The notes under the pieces are model-generated. The model ran no database searches. It saw only the letters and a program-made list of their open reading frames with translations, and was not told the origin of the DNA. A DNA stretch of 64,000 nucleotides from Climacteris rufus. Lineage: Eukaryota; Chordata; Aves; Passeriformes; Climacteridae. The stretch lies in the NCBI GenBank assembly GCA_013398175.1, contig VZRZ01007244.1:64790-128789 (forward strand), read 5' to 3'. Below are positions 22,865-64,000 of this stretch, one piece after another (the first letter of the stretch is position 1; each line of letters starts with the position of its first letter). The position numbers and the translations under genes are program-made.

Positions 22865-23632
22865 AATCACTCTTCCTTTTCTTGAATTACACTTTGTGGT
22901 TGAATCTGAAACCACAGTATCTATCTCCACACACACGCACCCATCTAGCACAAAATTAAAAAAAAAAATCAAAACAAAATGCAGAAAGAAAATCTAATAA
23001 TATTGGCACAAATATCTGCCAACACTCATATTTTGGCTCCTGGTATTTTTATCTCTCTGAGACAGTGCTATTCCATGTCTTACAAGTCAGTTTCTGCATC
23101 CAACTAAGCATGCAGCAGCCAACTCCCCCTCTCCTTCATCCTGCAGCAAATCCAGCAGCAAGTAGTTGATGAGAGTAGACCCAGACCTGGAGAGGCAAAA
23201 ACTATAGGATACAGGGGAAAGGCTCCAGGACAGTCAGATTCTGGAAAGACAGGATTAGGGACAGGAATGTGCTGACAGCAACAAGCCCAGCACTCTGCAA
23301 GCTGTTACTGGTGATGGTGGAGAAATCTGGAGGCAAGGACAGCCCCTGGAAGGGCTCTTGCTCCTCCACCTGGCACCAGCCAAAGCACAGGGAAATAGAG
23401 GGATAACTGCAAGGCCACCTGCTCCTCCTGCCCTGCCTGGCAGCTTTGATTCCTCTCTGTGTTCTTCATCTGTTTAGAGACTTGACATAAAATCCAACCC
23501 CCTTTCTCTTCACTCTCTGGGGGACCTCACACTGTCAGACAGAAATGCTCTGCTTTCTGCTCCATCCTACAGAAAACCTGAGGTACATGTCTGGAGGACA
23601 GCAACGACTCTCAAAATATCTGGTGATTGATT

Positions 23633-23652
23633 TTGTTGTTGTTGTTGTTGTT
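23633..23652. repeat. (TTG)n microsatellite
   Basis: About six to seven uninterrupted TTG units, reading CAA in the RAB3B transcript direction. It falls in the probable RAB3B 3' UTR. Confidence 0.9.
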
Positions 23653-24071
23653 TTATGTTAAAAAAAATAAATTCCTGCTTTATAACAGATTTTCCCCTTT
23701 TTTCTTTTAGACATGCTCCCTTCTGATTGATTTTTGTGCTTCCTGCTGTTCTTGACAAAAAACTTTCTGCAACAGAAGAATTTAGAATTAAAAACACAAC
23801 ATTCTCTGTAGAAATAACATTTGCAGCACTACACAATTATTTTTCTTCAGTGTAACTCACATTCACACGAGGTGCATTTACAATATTTTTTCAGATTTTT
23901 AAATAATCAGATGAGGAAATATGTAATATTAACACTCCAGCACATTAAACAAACATACCACTTTCCTACAACAGAGACTTCTGCCTTTGGGCTACATGAC
24001 AATGCACCACCACAAATGAAAAGAGAAGATTTAGTCAGGTGGGGAGAAGGACATTTCTCAGTGAGAGGTCA

Positions 24072-64000
<39,929 letters not shown>

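Larger units (their letters stand above)
20115..24071 (-). other. Intergenic segment between RAB3B stop and NRDC start, including RAB3B 3' UTR
   Basis: RAB3B and NRDC are head-to-tail on the minus strand, with less than 4 kb from the RAB3B stop to the NRDC ATG. The segment holds the NRDC promoter island, several minus-strand AATAAA hexamers and a (TTG)n tract. No protein-coding exon was recognised. Confidence 0.75.

Noticed and set aside
23567..23836. Poly-glutamine-containing minus-strand frame
   Set aside because: The glutamines come from the (TTG)n microsatellite in the probable RAB3B 3' UTR.

Overview
This is a nuclear window from a vertebrate, most likely a bird. It carries interrupted genes with canonical splice sites, two CR1 LINE 3' ends, short introns in a compact gene, CpG-rich promoters and GC-rich minisatellites. 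The gene pair and its order (RAB3B next to NRDC, same strand) match the human 1p32 neighbourhood. The species cannot be fixed from the sequence alone.

Layout, all protein-coding content on the minus strand. Positions 1055-20114 hold the first 20 coding exons of NRDC (nardilysin, an M16 metalloendopeptidase). They join in phase into 731 codons, running from the start codon at 20114 down to 1055; the remaining 3' exons lie beyond the left edge. The NRDC promoter is a CpG island (about 19.6-21.06 kb) that contains a 191-base assembly gap (20181-20371). From about 21.1 to 24.07 kb lies the short intergenic space, which must include the RAB3B 3' UTR. Positions 24072-64000 hold all four coding exons of RAB3B, a 219-residue synaptic/secretory small GTPase. 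Its first codon is cut by the right edge: only two of the three ATG bases are inside. A 30.8-kb intron separates the P-loop exon from the next exon.

Non-coding content. There are three tandem arrays: 51-bp units at 24.5-25.0 kb, a 51-bp higher-order array built from 13-mers at 39.88-40.75 kb inside a CpG-rich island, and three copies of 53 bp at 61.64-61.80 kb. There are also CR1 fragments at 16.87-16.94 and 48.02-48.45 kb, a probable ancient interspersed repeat near 13.2-13.4 kb, and simple repeats. I saw no tRNA, rRNA, CRISPR array or intact transposon, and no additional protein-coding gene.

The two genes are not known to act in one pathway. NRDC is a cytosolic/nuclear and cell-surface-associated peptidase that promotes ectodomain shedding; RAB3B regulates vesicle exocytosis. 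The most unusual observations are the GC-AG intron in NRDC, the self-similar 13-mer/51-bp array in an intronic CpG island, and a single N inside the other 51-bp array that suggests a collapsed repeat. I did not find evidence for a novel multi-gene system.
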